A stretch of DNA of 8,184 nt from Deinococcales bacterium. Lineage in GTDB: Bacteria > Deinococcota > Deinococci > Deinococcales > Deinococcaceae. The stretch is taken from positions 1-8,184 of the forward strand of contig JANYFS010000284.1 of the NCBI GenBank assembly GCA_025359705.1, written 5' to 3'. How positions within the stretch are numbered: position 1 is the first letter of the stretch; the number at the start of each line of letters is the position of its first letter. The notes under the pieces were generated by a model. It searched no databases. It saw only the letters and a list, made by a program, of their open reading frames with translations, and was not told the DNA's origin. This document shows, piece by piece, positions 1 to 7,481 of the stretch. Both the position numbers and the translations under genes were made by a program.

Positions 1-362
1 TCGAGCGACTCTATGCCGCATGTGATTCTGCGCTCGAGCGAAAGTTTTTGGACTTTTTGCAGGCCCACACCCTCAAATTACCCGATGCCAGCCAAGAAAC
101 CGTAGCAGGCATCTATGTGCGCCCTGATTTCCGCTTTGGAACGTATGGCATGGTGTTTATCGACGGGCCAGTACATCTGCTGCGCGATATCGCCTTGCGC
201 GACCAAGGCAAGCGCGAAGCGCTGCAAGACGCGGGCTATGATGTGATTGTTTTTGGCGAAAACCCCTCAGATTGGCTCGAGGTGGTGCGTCGTCACTCGA
301 GGGTTTTTGGTACGCCTGTGCCAACAAAAATACCATTTGATCCAGAAGGTGAATTTGAATGA
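1..362 (+). CDS. 3' end of a probable DUF1998-type helicase with a Vsr/DUF559-like nuclease tail (partial)
   Basis: This reading frame is open to the left edge (first full codon at base 3) and ends with TGA at 360-362, giving 119 visible C-terminal residues. The start lies outside the window; TTG at 48 is an ordinary internal codon. The fragment reads as a short helical segment (LERKFLDFLQ) followed by a compact alpha/beta domain. That domain has PDF (Asp at 126-128), a strand ending FIDG (Asp at 162-164), a His at 174-176, then RDQGKREAL and GYDVIVF. This pattern of Asp, hydrophobic strand plus Asp-Gly, His, Arg-Asp and GY-strand is what I know from Vsr/DUF559-like PD-(D/E)XK folds, often fused to the C-terminus of large DUF1998 superfamily II helicases in defence loci. 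The helicase part is inferred, not seen. TGA overlaps the next gene's ATG, so translation is probably coupled. The domain could be catalytically inactive; there is no clear E-x-K. Confidence 0.6.
   Translation, partial: ERLYAACDSALERKFLDFLQAHTLKLPDASQETVAGIYVRPDFRFGTYGMVFIDGPVHLLRDIALRDQGKREALQDAGYDVIVFGENPSDWLEVVRRHSRVFGTPVPTKIPFDPEGEFE
344..351 (+). promoter_or_regulatory. Ribosome binding site for the SNF2 helicase
   Basis: The sequence AGAAGGTG resembles AGGAGGTG and ends seven bases before the ATG at 359. It lies inside the end of the upstream gene. Together with the ATGA overlap it supports 359 as the true start of the helicase. Confidence 0.6.
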
Positions 363-3300
363 GATACGACATTGGAGCGATGGTGCATGTGCGGCAGCGG
401 GATTGGGTGGTTTTGCCCGACTCGAGCCAAGATTTTGTGTTACTGAAACCACTCGGCGGCAGTGATTTGGAAGTGACGGGGATTTATGTGGGTGAGGGCG
501 GGGAAACCCTCTCGAGCGCTCAATTTGGTTTGCCAAACCCCCAGCATTTTTCAGGCTCGAGCAGCGCCCGCTTGCTTTCCGATGCGGCCCGCCTTGCCAT
601 TCGTTCGGGGGCGGGACCCTTTCGCTCGTTGGGGCGCTTGGGTTTTGAACCTCGGCCTTACCAACTGGTTCCACTGATGATGGCCCTGCGGCTCGAGCCT
701 GTGCGCCTGCTGATCGCCGATGATGTGGGTATTGGCAAAACCATCGAGGCGGGCATGATTGCCAGAGAGCTGTTGGACCGTGGCGAAGTGGAGCGCTTGG
801 CAGTGGTTTGCCCGCCCCATTTGGCAGAACAGTGGCAGGCCGAATTGAGCCAAAAATTTGGCATCGAGGCCACGCTGGTACTGAGCCACACCCGCCGCAG
901 CCTCGAGCGGCAATGTATGGCGGGGGAATCGCTGTTCGAGCGCTTTAAACATGTGATTGTTTCGATTGATTTTATCAAGGCTCCACGGCAGCGCCAAGAT
1001 TTTTTGCGCCATGCCCCAGAACTCATTTTGGTGGACGAAGCCCACACCTGCGCCGAAGGCGGCTCACGCAATTCCAAGCGCCAACAGCGTTACCAACTGC
1101 TCGAGGAACTATCCCAAAACCCACAGCGCCATGTGGTGCTGATCACCGCCACCCCGCACAGCGGTAAGGCCGAGGCGTTTAGTTCGCTGCTCAAACTGCT
1201 CGAGCCTGATTTTGCGAACCTGCCACCCGACCTGAGCGGCACGGAAAACGAAAAAGCCCGCATCCGTTTGGCCCAGCATTTGGTGCAGCGCAAACGGGCC
1301 GACATCCGCTCTTACAATCAAGAAGATACCCCCTTCCCAGAGCGGGAAAGTGCCGAGATTGCCTACCAACTGCATCCCGAATATTTGAAACTGTTCGATG
1401 AAGTGCTGGACTATGCCCGCGAAAGCATCGAGCGACCCGACCCCACAGGCAAGGTCAGCTTTAAGCAGCGCTTGCAATGGTGGTCGGCCCTGGCTTTGCT
1501 GCGCTCGATGGCCTCGAGTCCTGCGGCGGCGCACCGCACCTTGAGCAACCGTGCGGGAATTGCCGAGCAAGATGATGATTTGGGGGATGATTTGGGAGAG
1601 AACCCAGCCCAGAACCTAGCCCAAAACCCAGCCCAGAACCCATCCCAGAATCTATCCCAGAATCTAGCCGCGCTCGAGCATTTGGGACGGGAATTGGTAC
1701 TCGATCCGCTCGAGGATAGTTTTGAAATGGTAGACACCCCGATGGGCGCAGCCACCGACCAAAACACCGAACGCCTGCGGGCCTTTGCAGTGCGGGCCGA
1801 AGGGCTGTATGGCAAAAAAGATCACAAGCTCAGCCGCTTGATTTTGGCCCTCGAGGAGTTGCGGCAACACGGACATCAGCCGATTGTGTTTTGCCGCTTT
1901 ATCGATACTGCGGTGTATGTGGCAAAAGCCTTGCAAGACACATACCAAGGTCGTGTGCAGGTGGAAGCGGTGACGGGGCAACTTAGCCCCGACGAACGCG
2001 AGCGCAAAGTGCGCGAACTGAGCCAAGCCGAGGCTCGCGTGTTGGTGGCAACCGATTGTCTTTCGGAAGGCATCAACTTGCAGGGCGGTTTTGATGCGAT
2101 TGTTCACTACGATTTGCCGTGGAACCCCAACAGGCTCGAGCAGCGGGAAGGGCGGGTAGACCGCTATGGGCAAGCCAAAAGCACCGTGCGGGTAATCACC
2201 CTGTATGGTTCAGACAACCGCATTGATGGGATTGTACTGGATGTATTGCTGCGAAAACACCGCGAAATTGCCAAAACCTTGGGCATTTCGGTTCCTGCTC
2301 CAGAGGATAGCGAAGATGTGTTCAATGCCATTTTGCAAGGGGTTTTGTTGCGAGAAGGTCAGCAAAATCAGCACAACAAAAATCAAGAATATCTTTTTGA
2401 CCCCAAATTTCAAGCTGAACGGGAGGCGGGTTTAGAGGCAGACACTCGAGCGGACAACCAAGCCGCCTGGCAAAAAGAGCAATTCTTTTTGAAGTGGCAA
2501 AATGCCGCTGATCAAGAACGCCGCTCGAGAAGTCGGTTTGCTCAAAATGCCATTCGCACCGAAGAAGTCGCGCTCGAGCTGGCGGCAGCGAAGGCCGCGC
2601 TGGGGGACGTTACCGTCACCCAACGCTTGGTGGAGCAGGGTTTGCGAGCGCACGGGGTGGTACTCACCCCCACCCGCCAAGGCAGCTTGCGGGTGGCCTT
2701 GCCCGCCGCCAGCGAAGTGAGTGGCAGTAGCCCCAACAGTAGCTATGGCAACGGGGTGATTCAGGAAATGCTGAGTGGAATTTCTGAAATTGCGTTTGTG
2801 GGCAATACAGGTAATACAGGTAATACGGTGTTGCAATCCCAGTATTCGGCGCGGGTCACTTTGCTGGGGCGCAATCACCGTGTGGTGGAGCAGTTGTCCA
2901 GCCAGATTTTGGGAGCGGCGCTCGAGGATGAGGCCCACAGCACCGCCAAACGGGTGGGGGCCATGCTCTGCCGTGAAGTGAACAAAGTGACCACTCTGCT
3001 GCTGCTGCGCCACCGCTTTCATATCCAGAACCGCAAGACTACACGCGACGGCACTCGAGAATGGCAAACCCTAGCCGAAGAGCTGGACTGGCTGGCCTTT
3101 GAGGGGTCGGGGGCCAATCTGGTGTGGCTCGAGCCTGAAGCCACCGCCCGCCTACTGAGCGTGGAACCCAGCAACAATCTGGAAGCGGAGCGCAAACAGG
3201 CCCAGCTCGAGCGAAGTATGCAGAACTATCCTGCCCTAGAAACCGCCTTGCTCGAGCGGGCCGAACAGCGTTCCCGCGAACTGCTGGAAGCGCACAAGCG

Positions 3301-3424
3301 GGTACGCAGCGCCGACAGCCGCAAGGGTGGCACGGTGCAAGCGGTGATCAGCGAAATGACCCCGCCCGCCGCGCCTGATGTACTGGGTTGGTATGTCTTT
3401 TTACCCGATTTGGGAGCCAGATAA
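359..3424 (+). CDS. drmD: DISARM-type SNF2/RapA-like helicase (DrmD family)
   Basis: This is a complete 1021-residue ATP-dependent DNA translocase of helicase superfamily II, expected to act in the cytoplasm on incoming DNA. Residues 1-45 resemble a small SH3/Tudor-like beta domain, and GAGPFRSLGRLGFEPRPYQL (84-103) leads into the motor. Motor motifs are clear: Walker A DDVGIGKT at 121-128, DEAH at 226-229, TATPHSG (motif III) at 263-269, VATDCLSEGINLQ (motif V) around 563-575, and the arginine-finger motif EQREGRVDRYGQ at 594-605. The wording DDVGIGKTIEAG and CPPHLAEQW is typical of the DISARM SNF2 protein and its RapA/HepA relatives. Residues 620-1021 form a mainly helical C-terminal region without a motif I recognise. 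An Asp-rich stretch and an Asn-Gln repeat (about 405-437) interrupt the two RecA-like lobes. Start 359 is set by the ATGA overlap and a good Shine-Dalgarno. The gene ends TAA two bases before the methyltransferase start, so the two are an operon. A stand-alone RapA-like helicase is the main alternative; the neighbours favour DrmD. Confidence 0.8.
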   Translation: MRYDIGAMVHVRQRDWVVLPDSSQDFVLLKPLGGSDLEVTGIYVGEGGETLSSAQFGLPNPQHFSGSSSARLLSDAARLAIRSGAGPFRSLGRLGFEPRPYQLVPLMMALRLEPVRLLIADDVGIGKTIEAGMIARELLDRGEVERLAVVCPPHLAEQWQAELSQKFGIEATLVLSHTRRSLERQCMAGESLFERFKHVIVSIDFIKAPRQRQDFLRHAPELILVDEAHTCAEGGSRNSKRQQRYQLLEELSQNPQRHVVLITATPHSGKAEAFSSLLKLLEPDFANLPPDLSGTENEKARIRLAQHLVQRKRADIRSYNQEDTPFPERESAEIAYQLHPEYLKLFDEVLDYARESIERPDPTGKVSFKQRLQWWSALALLRSMASSPAAAHRTLSNRAGIAEQDDDLGDDLGENPAQNLAQNPAQNPSQNLSQNLAALEHLGRELVLDPLEDSFEMVDTPMGAATDQNTERLRAFAVRAEGLYGKKDHKLSRLILALEELRQHGHQPIVFCRFIDTAVYVAKALQDTYQGRVQVEAVTGQLSPDERERKVRELSQAEARVLVATDCLSEGINLQGGFDAIVHYDLPWNPNRLEQREGRVDRYGQAKSTVRVITLYGSDNRIDGIVLDVLLRKHREIAKTLGISVPAPEDSEDVFNAILQGVLLREGQQNQHNKNQEYLFDPKFQAEREAGLEADTRADNQAAWQKEQFFLKWQNAADQERRSRSRFAQNAIRTEEVALELAAAKAALGDVTVTQRLVEQGLRAHGVVLTPTRQGSLRVALPAASEVSGSSPNSSYGNGVIQEMLSGISEIAFVGNTGNTGNTVLQSQYSARVTLLGRNHRVVEQLSSQILGAALEDEAHSTAKRVGAMLCREVNKVTTLLLLRHRFHIQNRKTTRDGTREWQTLAEELDWLAFEGSGANLVWLEPEATARLLSVEPSNNLEAERKQAQLERSMQNYPALETALLERAEQRSRELLEAHKRVRSADSRKGGTVQAVISEMTPPAAPDVLGWYVFLPDLGAR
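1574..1597 (+). repeat. Two tandem copies of a 12-bp unit inside the helicase gene
   Basis: GATGATTTGGGG (1574-1585) is followed by GATGATTTGGGA (1586-1597), encoding two acidic Asp-Asp-Leu-Gly units. It sits immediately before the longer 12-bp array at 1601, and both fall in the linker between the two RecA-like lobes. Confidence 0.8.
1601..1669 (+). repeat. In-frame 12-bp minisatellite, about 5.75 copies, in the helicase gene
   Basis: The units are AACCCAGCCCAG, AACCTAGCCCAA, AACCCAGCCCAG, AACCCATCCCAG, AATCTATCCCAG and a partial AATCTAGCC. They encode Asn-(Pro/Leu)-(Ala/Ser)-Gln repeats at residues 415-437. The unit length is a multiple of three, so copy changes would lengthen or shorten the linker without a frameshift. 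The remaining identity at DNA level suggests origin by replication slippage. It lies between motifs III and IV in a part of SNF2 proteins that tolerates insertions. Confidence 0.9.
2801..2827 (+). repeat. Three tandem copies of a 9-bp unit in the helicase gene
   Basis: GGCAATACA, GGTAATACA and GGTAATACG encode Gly-Asn-Thr three times at residues 815-823. The repeat is in frame, in the C-terminal region of the helicase, and probably makes a short flexible loop. Confidence 0.85.
3412..3416 (+). promoter_or_regulatory. Probable ribosome binding site for the methyltransferase
   Basis: GGGAG at the 3' end of the helicase gene lies ten bases upstream of the ATG at 3427. It is the only purine-rich Shine-Dalgarno-like element near the three in-frame ATGs and favours the first of them, although the spacing is slightly long. 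Confidence 0.4.
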
Positions 3425-3426
3425 GC

Positions 3427-3462
3427 ATGAATACAGGCATGAATACAAGCATGAATAATATC
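3427..3462 (+). repeat. 12-bp repeat carrying three tandem start codons
   Basis: ATGAATACAGGC, ATGAATACAAGC and ATGAATAATATC follow one another and encode Met-Asn-Thr-Gly, Met-Asn-Thr-Ser and Met-Asn-Asn-Ile. The first two units differ at one base; the third has diverged over its last six bases. Each unit begins with an in-frame ATG, so the methyltransferase has three possible starts at 3427, 3439 and 3451. Confidence 0.85.
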
Positions 3463-6400
3463 AGCGCAAGCACCCTAATCAAAAACCGATTTGAACATAT
3501 CCAGCTCGAGGGGTTGGGGCTGACCCCCGACTTTATCACCCTGATTTTGGACAGCAAAGACAGCAAAAGCAAACCGCTGCTGAACCCCGAAAGCTACGGT
3601 TTGGCCCCCAAAACCCCGCTCGAGGAGGGGATTGGCGACAGTTGGGACAAACTGCGTAAAATTTATCTGCGCTACCGTGAAGAACGCGAAAAAGGTTTGA
3701 AATCGGCGCTCGAGGTGTGGCGCTATTGGGTTGCACCCGTACTCAAAGAATTGGGCTTTGTGTCTTTTGAAGCCAAGCCTTACTGGGTGATCGAGGAGCG
3801 GGTTTATCCGATTGCATACCGTGCAATGGTGGACGGCACGGTCAATAACATCAGCAGTATTCCCATTCACATGGTCGATTTGGAACAAAGCCTAGATAAA
3901 ACCGATAGCGTGCAAACCGATGCGGGCAGCAGCTTTCGGGCCAGCCCCCACGGGTTGTTGCAAGAATTTCTCAACCGCTCGAGCCAGCACCTGTTTGGTT
4001 TGGTATGCAATGGGCAATACCTGCGCTTGCTGCGCGACAATGCCCACCTGACCCGCTCGAGCTATTTGCAATTCGACCTCGAGGGGATCTTTGATAGCGC
4101 GGACAGTGGCGCTTTTCGGGCGCTGTGGTTGTTGTTGCACTCGAGCCGTTTGGTGGCGCAAGGTACGGGTACAGGTACGGGTACGGGTACGGGTACGGGC
4201 GAGACAGCCCCTCCGATTTTGGAACAGTGGAGCAAGCAAGCCGCTCAAGAAGGCTCGAGGATGGGGGATTTGCTGCGCGGCGAGGTGCAAAAAGCCATCG
4301 AGATTTTGGGCGAAGGTTTACGCAAGCACCCCCAAAACCATGCCCTGCGTGCGGCCCTGCATCAACCAGGTCAAATTCAGGAATATTACCGCGAGTTGCT
4401 GCGCCTGATTTACCAATTGATCTTTTGGTTTGTGATCGAAGACCGCGAGCTATTGCACCCCGAGGCCACCGTCTCCCGTGTACGCGAGCGTTACCGCCAT
4501 TATTCCAGCCGCAGACTGCGGGAAATGGCGCTGAAGATGCAAGGCAGCCCCAACCATTTGGATCTGTGGGAAGGCATGAAGGTGATTTTGTGCGGGATGT
4601 ACGGCGGCCTCGAGCATTTGGGGGTTCCTGCTTTTGGGAGCCAGCTTTTTGCGGGATTTGCCAAAGGGTTTGCCACAAAATATGCCCAAAAACATATTGA
4701 GGAAGGTGTTGGGGAAGAATATAGCGAAGAATACCGCTTAGATTTGGCCCACTGCGCCCTGGATAACCGCAGTTTGTTGAGTGCTTTGCGCTGTTTGGGA
4801 CGTGTTCAAGAAAAAAATACCTATCAGCGGGTGAATTATGCGGCGCTGGACAGCGAAGAATTGGGCAGCATTTACGAAGGTTTGCTGGAATTGCACCCCA
4901 AAATCAACGGGCGCTTCACCCTCGAGACTGCGGCGGGCAACGAGCGCAAAACCACGGGCAGCTATTACACCCCCACTCCGCTGATCGAGTTGCTGCTCGA
5001 GAGCGCCCTAGACCCATTGATTAGCCAAGCCGAACACAGCAGCGACCCCGCCCACGCCCTAGCTAGCCTGAAAATTGTAGACCCTGCCTGCGGCAGCGGA
5101 CACTTTTTGATCGCCGCCGCCCGCCGCTTGGGTCTGGCTTTGGCACGGGCGCAGAGCAGCAGCGTGCAACCCTCTCCGCTCGAGCTACGAAATGCGGTGC
5201 GGCAGGTGATTGGGCAATGTATTTATGGGGTGGACATCAACCCAATGGCGGTGGAGCTGTGCAAAGTGGCCCTATGGCTCGAGGGAGTCAGCCCTGGCAA
5301 GCCGCTTTCCTTTTTGGATCACCACATCAAATGCGGCAACAGCCTACTGGGAACCCGCCCCGATCTGATGCTGGACAGCAAACAGCATTTTTCGATTCCA
5401 GACGAAGCCTACAGCGCCCTCGAGGGGGACGACAAAACCGTAACCAGCCGTTTGAAAAAGCAAAACAAGCTCGAACGCAACAACGCCCCCCTATTCTCGA
5501 GCCAATTTATGGATCAAGATTTGGTGAAGTTGAGCAGTGCCGCCAGCCAACTGAGCCAGCAGCTCGAGGAGAGTTTGGAACAAAGCGAGCAAAAGGCCCA
5601 AGCCTTTGAGCAAATCTCCAAAAGTGCAGAATGGGAGCGGGAAAAGCTACTGGCAGACGCATGGTGTGCCGCCTTTGTCTGGCACAAAACCGACGGAACC
5701 GCACCGCCCGTAACCAGCAGCATTTTGACCGAGATTACCAACAACAGCCCCAGCCTTGCGCGTACCCGCCAAGAAGTGCAACGTTTGGCCCACAGCTACC
5801 AGTTTTTTCACTGGCATTTGGAATTTGCCGAAGTAATGCAGGGCCAGCACAAAGGTTTTGACTGCGTATTGGGAAATCCCCCGTGGGAACGAATTAAAAT
5901 TCAAGAAAAAGAATGGTTTGCCGAAAAAGTCCCTGAAATTGCCCTTGCCAGCAACAAAGCCGAACGCGAGAAAATGATTCAAGCTCTAAAGAAAAATGAG
6001 CAAGACTCGAGCATATACACCGAATTCAAGCACGCAATTCGCCAAGCTGAGGGGGAAAGCCATTTGCTACGTACCTCGAGCAAATACCCCCTAACAGGAC
6101 GCGGGGACATCAATACTTACGCCATTTTTAGCGAATTGAACCGCGATTTACTGGGCGAACAGGGTTATATGGGAATTATTGTACCCAGCGGAATAGCTAC
6201 CGATGACACCACTAAGTTTTTCTTTCAGGATTTGGTAGATAAGAATGCTTTACGCAGTTTGTACGACTTTGAAAACCGAGATGCTTTATTTCAAGGTGTT
6301 CATCGTAGCTTTAAATTTTGCACCCTAACCATCTCGAGGAATCCGCAAACCCAACTCTCGAGCTTTGTATTTTTTGCACACAGCCCCACAGATGTCTACG

Positions 6401-7476
6401 ACTCGAGCAAAAGATTTGCACTTAGTAGCACCGACATTGCCCTACTTAACCCTAATACCCGCACCTGTCCTGTATTTCGCAGCTCGAGGGATGCCGAAAT
6501 TACCAAGGCCATTTATAGGCGTGTTCCTGTACTGATCAACGAAGTCACAGGCGAAAACCCTTGGGACATTAAGTTTTTAAGAATGTTTGATATGTCTAAC
6601 GACTCGAGCCTATTTCACAGCGCATCTCAACTCGAGGGGCAAGGTTATACGCTCGAGGGAAACCAATATACCCACGCCAATCAAATTTATCTTCCACTGT
6701 ACGAAGCCAAACTGATGCACCAATTTGATCACCGCTTTGCTACCTATTTACCCGATGGCAGCACCAGAGATATAACCCCACAAGAAAAGCAAAGCCCCAG
6801 CTTTTTGCCCATGCCCCGCTATTGGGTACACCAAACCGAAGTGGAAGCACAACTCGAGAAAAGAAATAAAAATGGTACGCTCGAGTGGGAATGGGATAAG
6901 GGTTGGCTGATTTTGATTAGAAAAACAGCTAGAAGTACAGATATTCGCACAGCTATAGTTTCCATATCTCCAAGATATGCAGTTGGAGATAAAGCGCCTT
7001 TGCTGTTCCCAAAAGGTTTCACTAAAGAAATCCCCGCCCTACTAGCTTGTTTCAATTCTTTTATTCTCGATTTTGTATCCAGACAAAAAGTTGGTGGGAC
7101 GGACATTTCAAACCATTTTATTCAGCAATTTCCAGTCCTTGCACCTTCGGATTATAATTCAAACCAACTTGAATTTATTCGCGCTCGAGTGTTGGAACTG
7201 AGCTATACCGCTTGGGATTTGCAGGCTTTTGCTTTGGATATGGGCTATTCTGGGCCGCCTTTTGCTTGGGATCAAGAACGGCGCTTTGTTTTGCGTGCAG
7301 AACTGGACGCGCTGTATTTTCGGCTGTATGGCATTGCCAAAGATGATGTTGATTATATTATGGAGACGTTTCCAATTGTTAAAAAGCGGGACATCGAAAA
7401 ATATGGCTGCTTTCGCAGTAAAGAATTGATCCTCGAGCTGTATGATGGGTTGCCCTCGCGCAATGGATTGGCATAA
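3427..7476 (+). CDS. drmMI: DISARM-type Eco57I-like N6-adenine DNA methyltransferase (DrmMI family)
   Basis: A 1349-residue protein expected to transfer methyl groups from S-adenosylmethionine to adenine N6 and so protect host DNA. Visible motifs in order are RKTTGSYYTP (motif X-like) at 507-516, DPACGSGHF (motif I) at 552-560, VDINP with Asp603 (motif II region), CGNSLLGT at 636-643 and catalytic NPPW (motif IV) at 817-820. A helical insert (about 699-745) precedes motif IV. Residues 880-1240 would be the target-recognition region. The end carries RAELDALYFRLYGI (1290-1303) and DYIMETFPI (1309-1317), a hallmark of Eco57I-type family C-termini. The N-terminal part has a FGLVCNGQYLRLLRD segment (190-204) seen in related enzymes, but I find no E-x-K nuclease motif, so this looks like a methylase only. 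Of three tandem ATGs (3427, 3439, 3451) I chose the first because it is two bases after the helicase stop and has the only Shine-Dalgarno; an in-frame ATG at 3388 lies inside the helicase gene and is unlikely. A type IIG or BREX PglX-like enzyme is the alternative. Confidence 0.8.
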   Translation: MNTGMNTSMNNISASTLIKNRFEHIQLEGLGLTPDFITLILDSKDSKSKPLLNPESYGLAPKTPLEEGIGDSWDKLRKIYLRYREEREKGLKSALEVWRYWVAPVLKELGFVSFEAKPYWVIEERVYPIAYRAMVDGTVNNISSIPIHMVDLEQSLDKTDSVQTDAGSSFRASPHGLLQEFLNRSSQHLFGLVCNGQYLRLLRDNAHLTRSSYLQFDLEGIFDSADSGAFRALWLLLHSSRLVAQGTGTGTGTGTGTGETAPPILEQWSKQAAQEGSRMGDLLRGEVQKAIEILGEGLRKHPQNHALRAALHQPGQIQEYYRELLRLIYQLIFWFVIEDRELLHPEATVSRVRERYRHYSSRRLREMALKMQGSPNHLDLWEGMKVILCGMYGGLEHLGVPAFGSQLFAGFAKGFATKYAQKHIEEGVGEEYSEEYRLDLAHCALDNRSLLSALRCLGRVQEKNTYQRVNYAALDSEELGSIYEGLLELHPKINGRFTLETAAGNERKTTGSYYTPTPLIELLLESALDPLISQAEHSSDPAHALASLKIVDPACGSGHFLIAAARRLGLALARAQSSSVQPSPLELRNAVRQVIGQCIYGVDINPMAVELCKVALWLEGVSPGKPLSFLDHHIKCGNSLLGTRPDLMLDSKQHFSIPDEAYSALEGDDKTVTSRLKKQNKLERNNAPLFSSQFMDQDLVKLSSAASQLSQQLEESLEQSEQKAQAFEQISKSAEWEREKLLADAWCAAFVWHKTDGTAPPVTSSILTEITNNSPSLARTRQEVQRLAHSYQFFHWHLEFAEVMQGQHKGFDCVLGNPPWERIKIQEKEWFAEKVPEIALASNKAEREKMIQALKKNEQDSSIYTEFKHAIRQAEGESHLLRTSSKYPLTGRGDINTYAIFSELNRDLLGEQGYMGIIVPSGIATDDTTKFFFQDLVDKNALRSLYDFENRDALFQGVHRSFKFCTLTISRNPQTQLSSFVFFAHSPTDVYDSSKRFALSSTDIALLNPNTRTCPVFRSSRDAEITKAIYRRVPVLINEVTGENPWDIKFLRMFDMSNDSSLFHSASQLEGQGYTLEGNQYTHANQIYLPLYEAKLMHQFDHRFATYLPDGSTRDITPQEKQSPSFLPMPRYWVHQTEVEAQLEKRNKNGTLEWEWDKGWLILIRKTARSTDIRTAIVSISPRYAVGDKAPLLFPKGFTKEIPALLACFNSFILDFVSRQKVGGTDISNHFIQQFPVLAPSDYNSNQLEFIRARVLELSYTAWDLQAFALDMGYSGPPFAWDQERRFVLRAELDALYFRLYGIAKDDVDYIMETFPIVKKRDIEKYGCFRSKELILELYDGLPSRNGLA
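3550..3573 (+). repeat. Tandem 9-bp duplication near the methyltransferase N-terminus
   Basis: GACAGCAAA occurs twice (3550-3558 and 3559-3567) and is followed by a further AGCAAA. It encodes DSKDSKSK, a charged linker at residues 42-49. Confidence 0.75.
4162..4199 (+). repeat. Hexanucleotide (GGTACG) microsatellite encoding a Gly-Thr linker
   Basis: There are six units, GGTACG except for one GGTACA (second unit), followed by a partial GG. The tract encodes Gly-Thr six times plus Gly at methyltransferase residues 246-258, between the N-terminal region and the catalytic part. Each unit contains the palindrome GTAC. The high DNA identity points to recent slippage; changes in number would stay in frame. 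Confidence 0.92.
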
Positions 7477-7481
7477 TACAA

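Noticed and set aside
48..362. A complete 104-residue gene starting at the TTG at 48
   Set aside because: The same frame is open to the left edge of the window and the preceding residues continue the domain, so this is the end of a larger gene.
1601..1669. CRISPR-like array
   Set aside because: The units are 12 bp, directly adjacent with no spacers, and in frame with the protein, so it is a coding minisatellite.
2432..3067. Open frame of 211 residues on the - strand
   Set aside because: It lies wholly inside the helicase gene, shows no recognisable domain, and looks like a shadow of biased codon use.
3388..3426. Upstream in-frame ATG at 3388 as the methyltransferase start
   Set aside because: It would overlap the helicase by 37 bases and has no Shine-Dalgarno; the ATG at 3427, two bases after the helicase stop, fits an operon better.
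3781..3960. N-terminal restriction nuclease domain in the methyltransferase, as in type IIG enzymes
   Set aside because: I could not find a D...E-x-K pattern in this part, so I do not claim a nuclease.
3971..4678. Long open frame on the - strand (235 residues)
   Set aside because: It is antisense to the methyltransferase and its Tyr-Pro repeat is merely the GGTACG tract read backwards; no family motif is present.
4125..4700. Open frame of 191 residues on the + strand in another frame
   Set aside because: It is contained in the methyltransferase gene and has low-complexity, Pro/Arg/Cys-rich composition without motifs.
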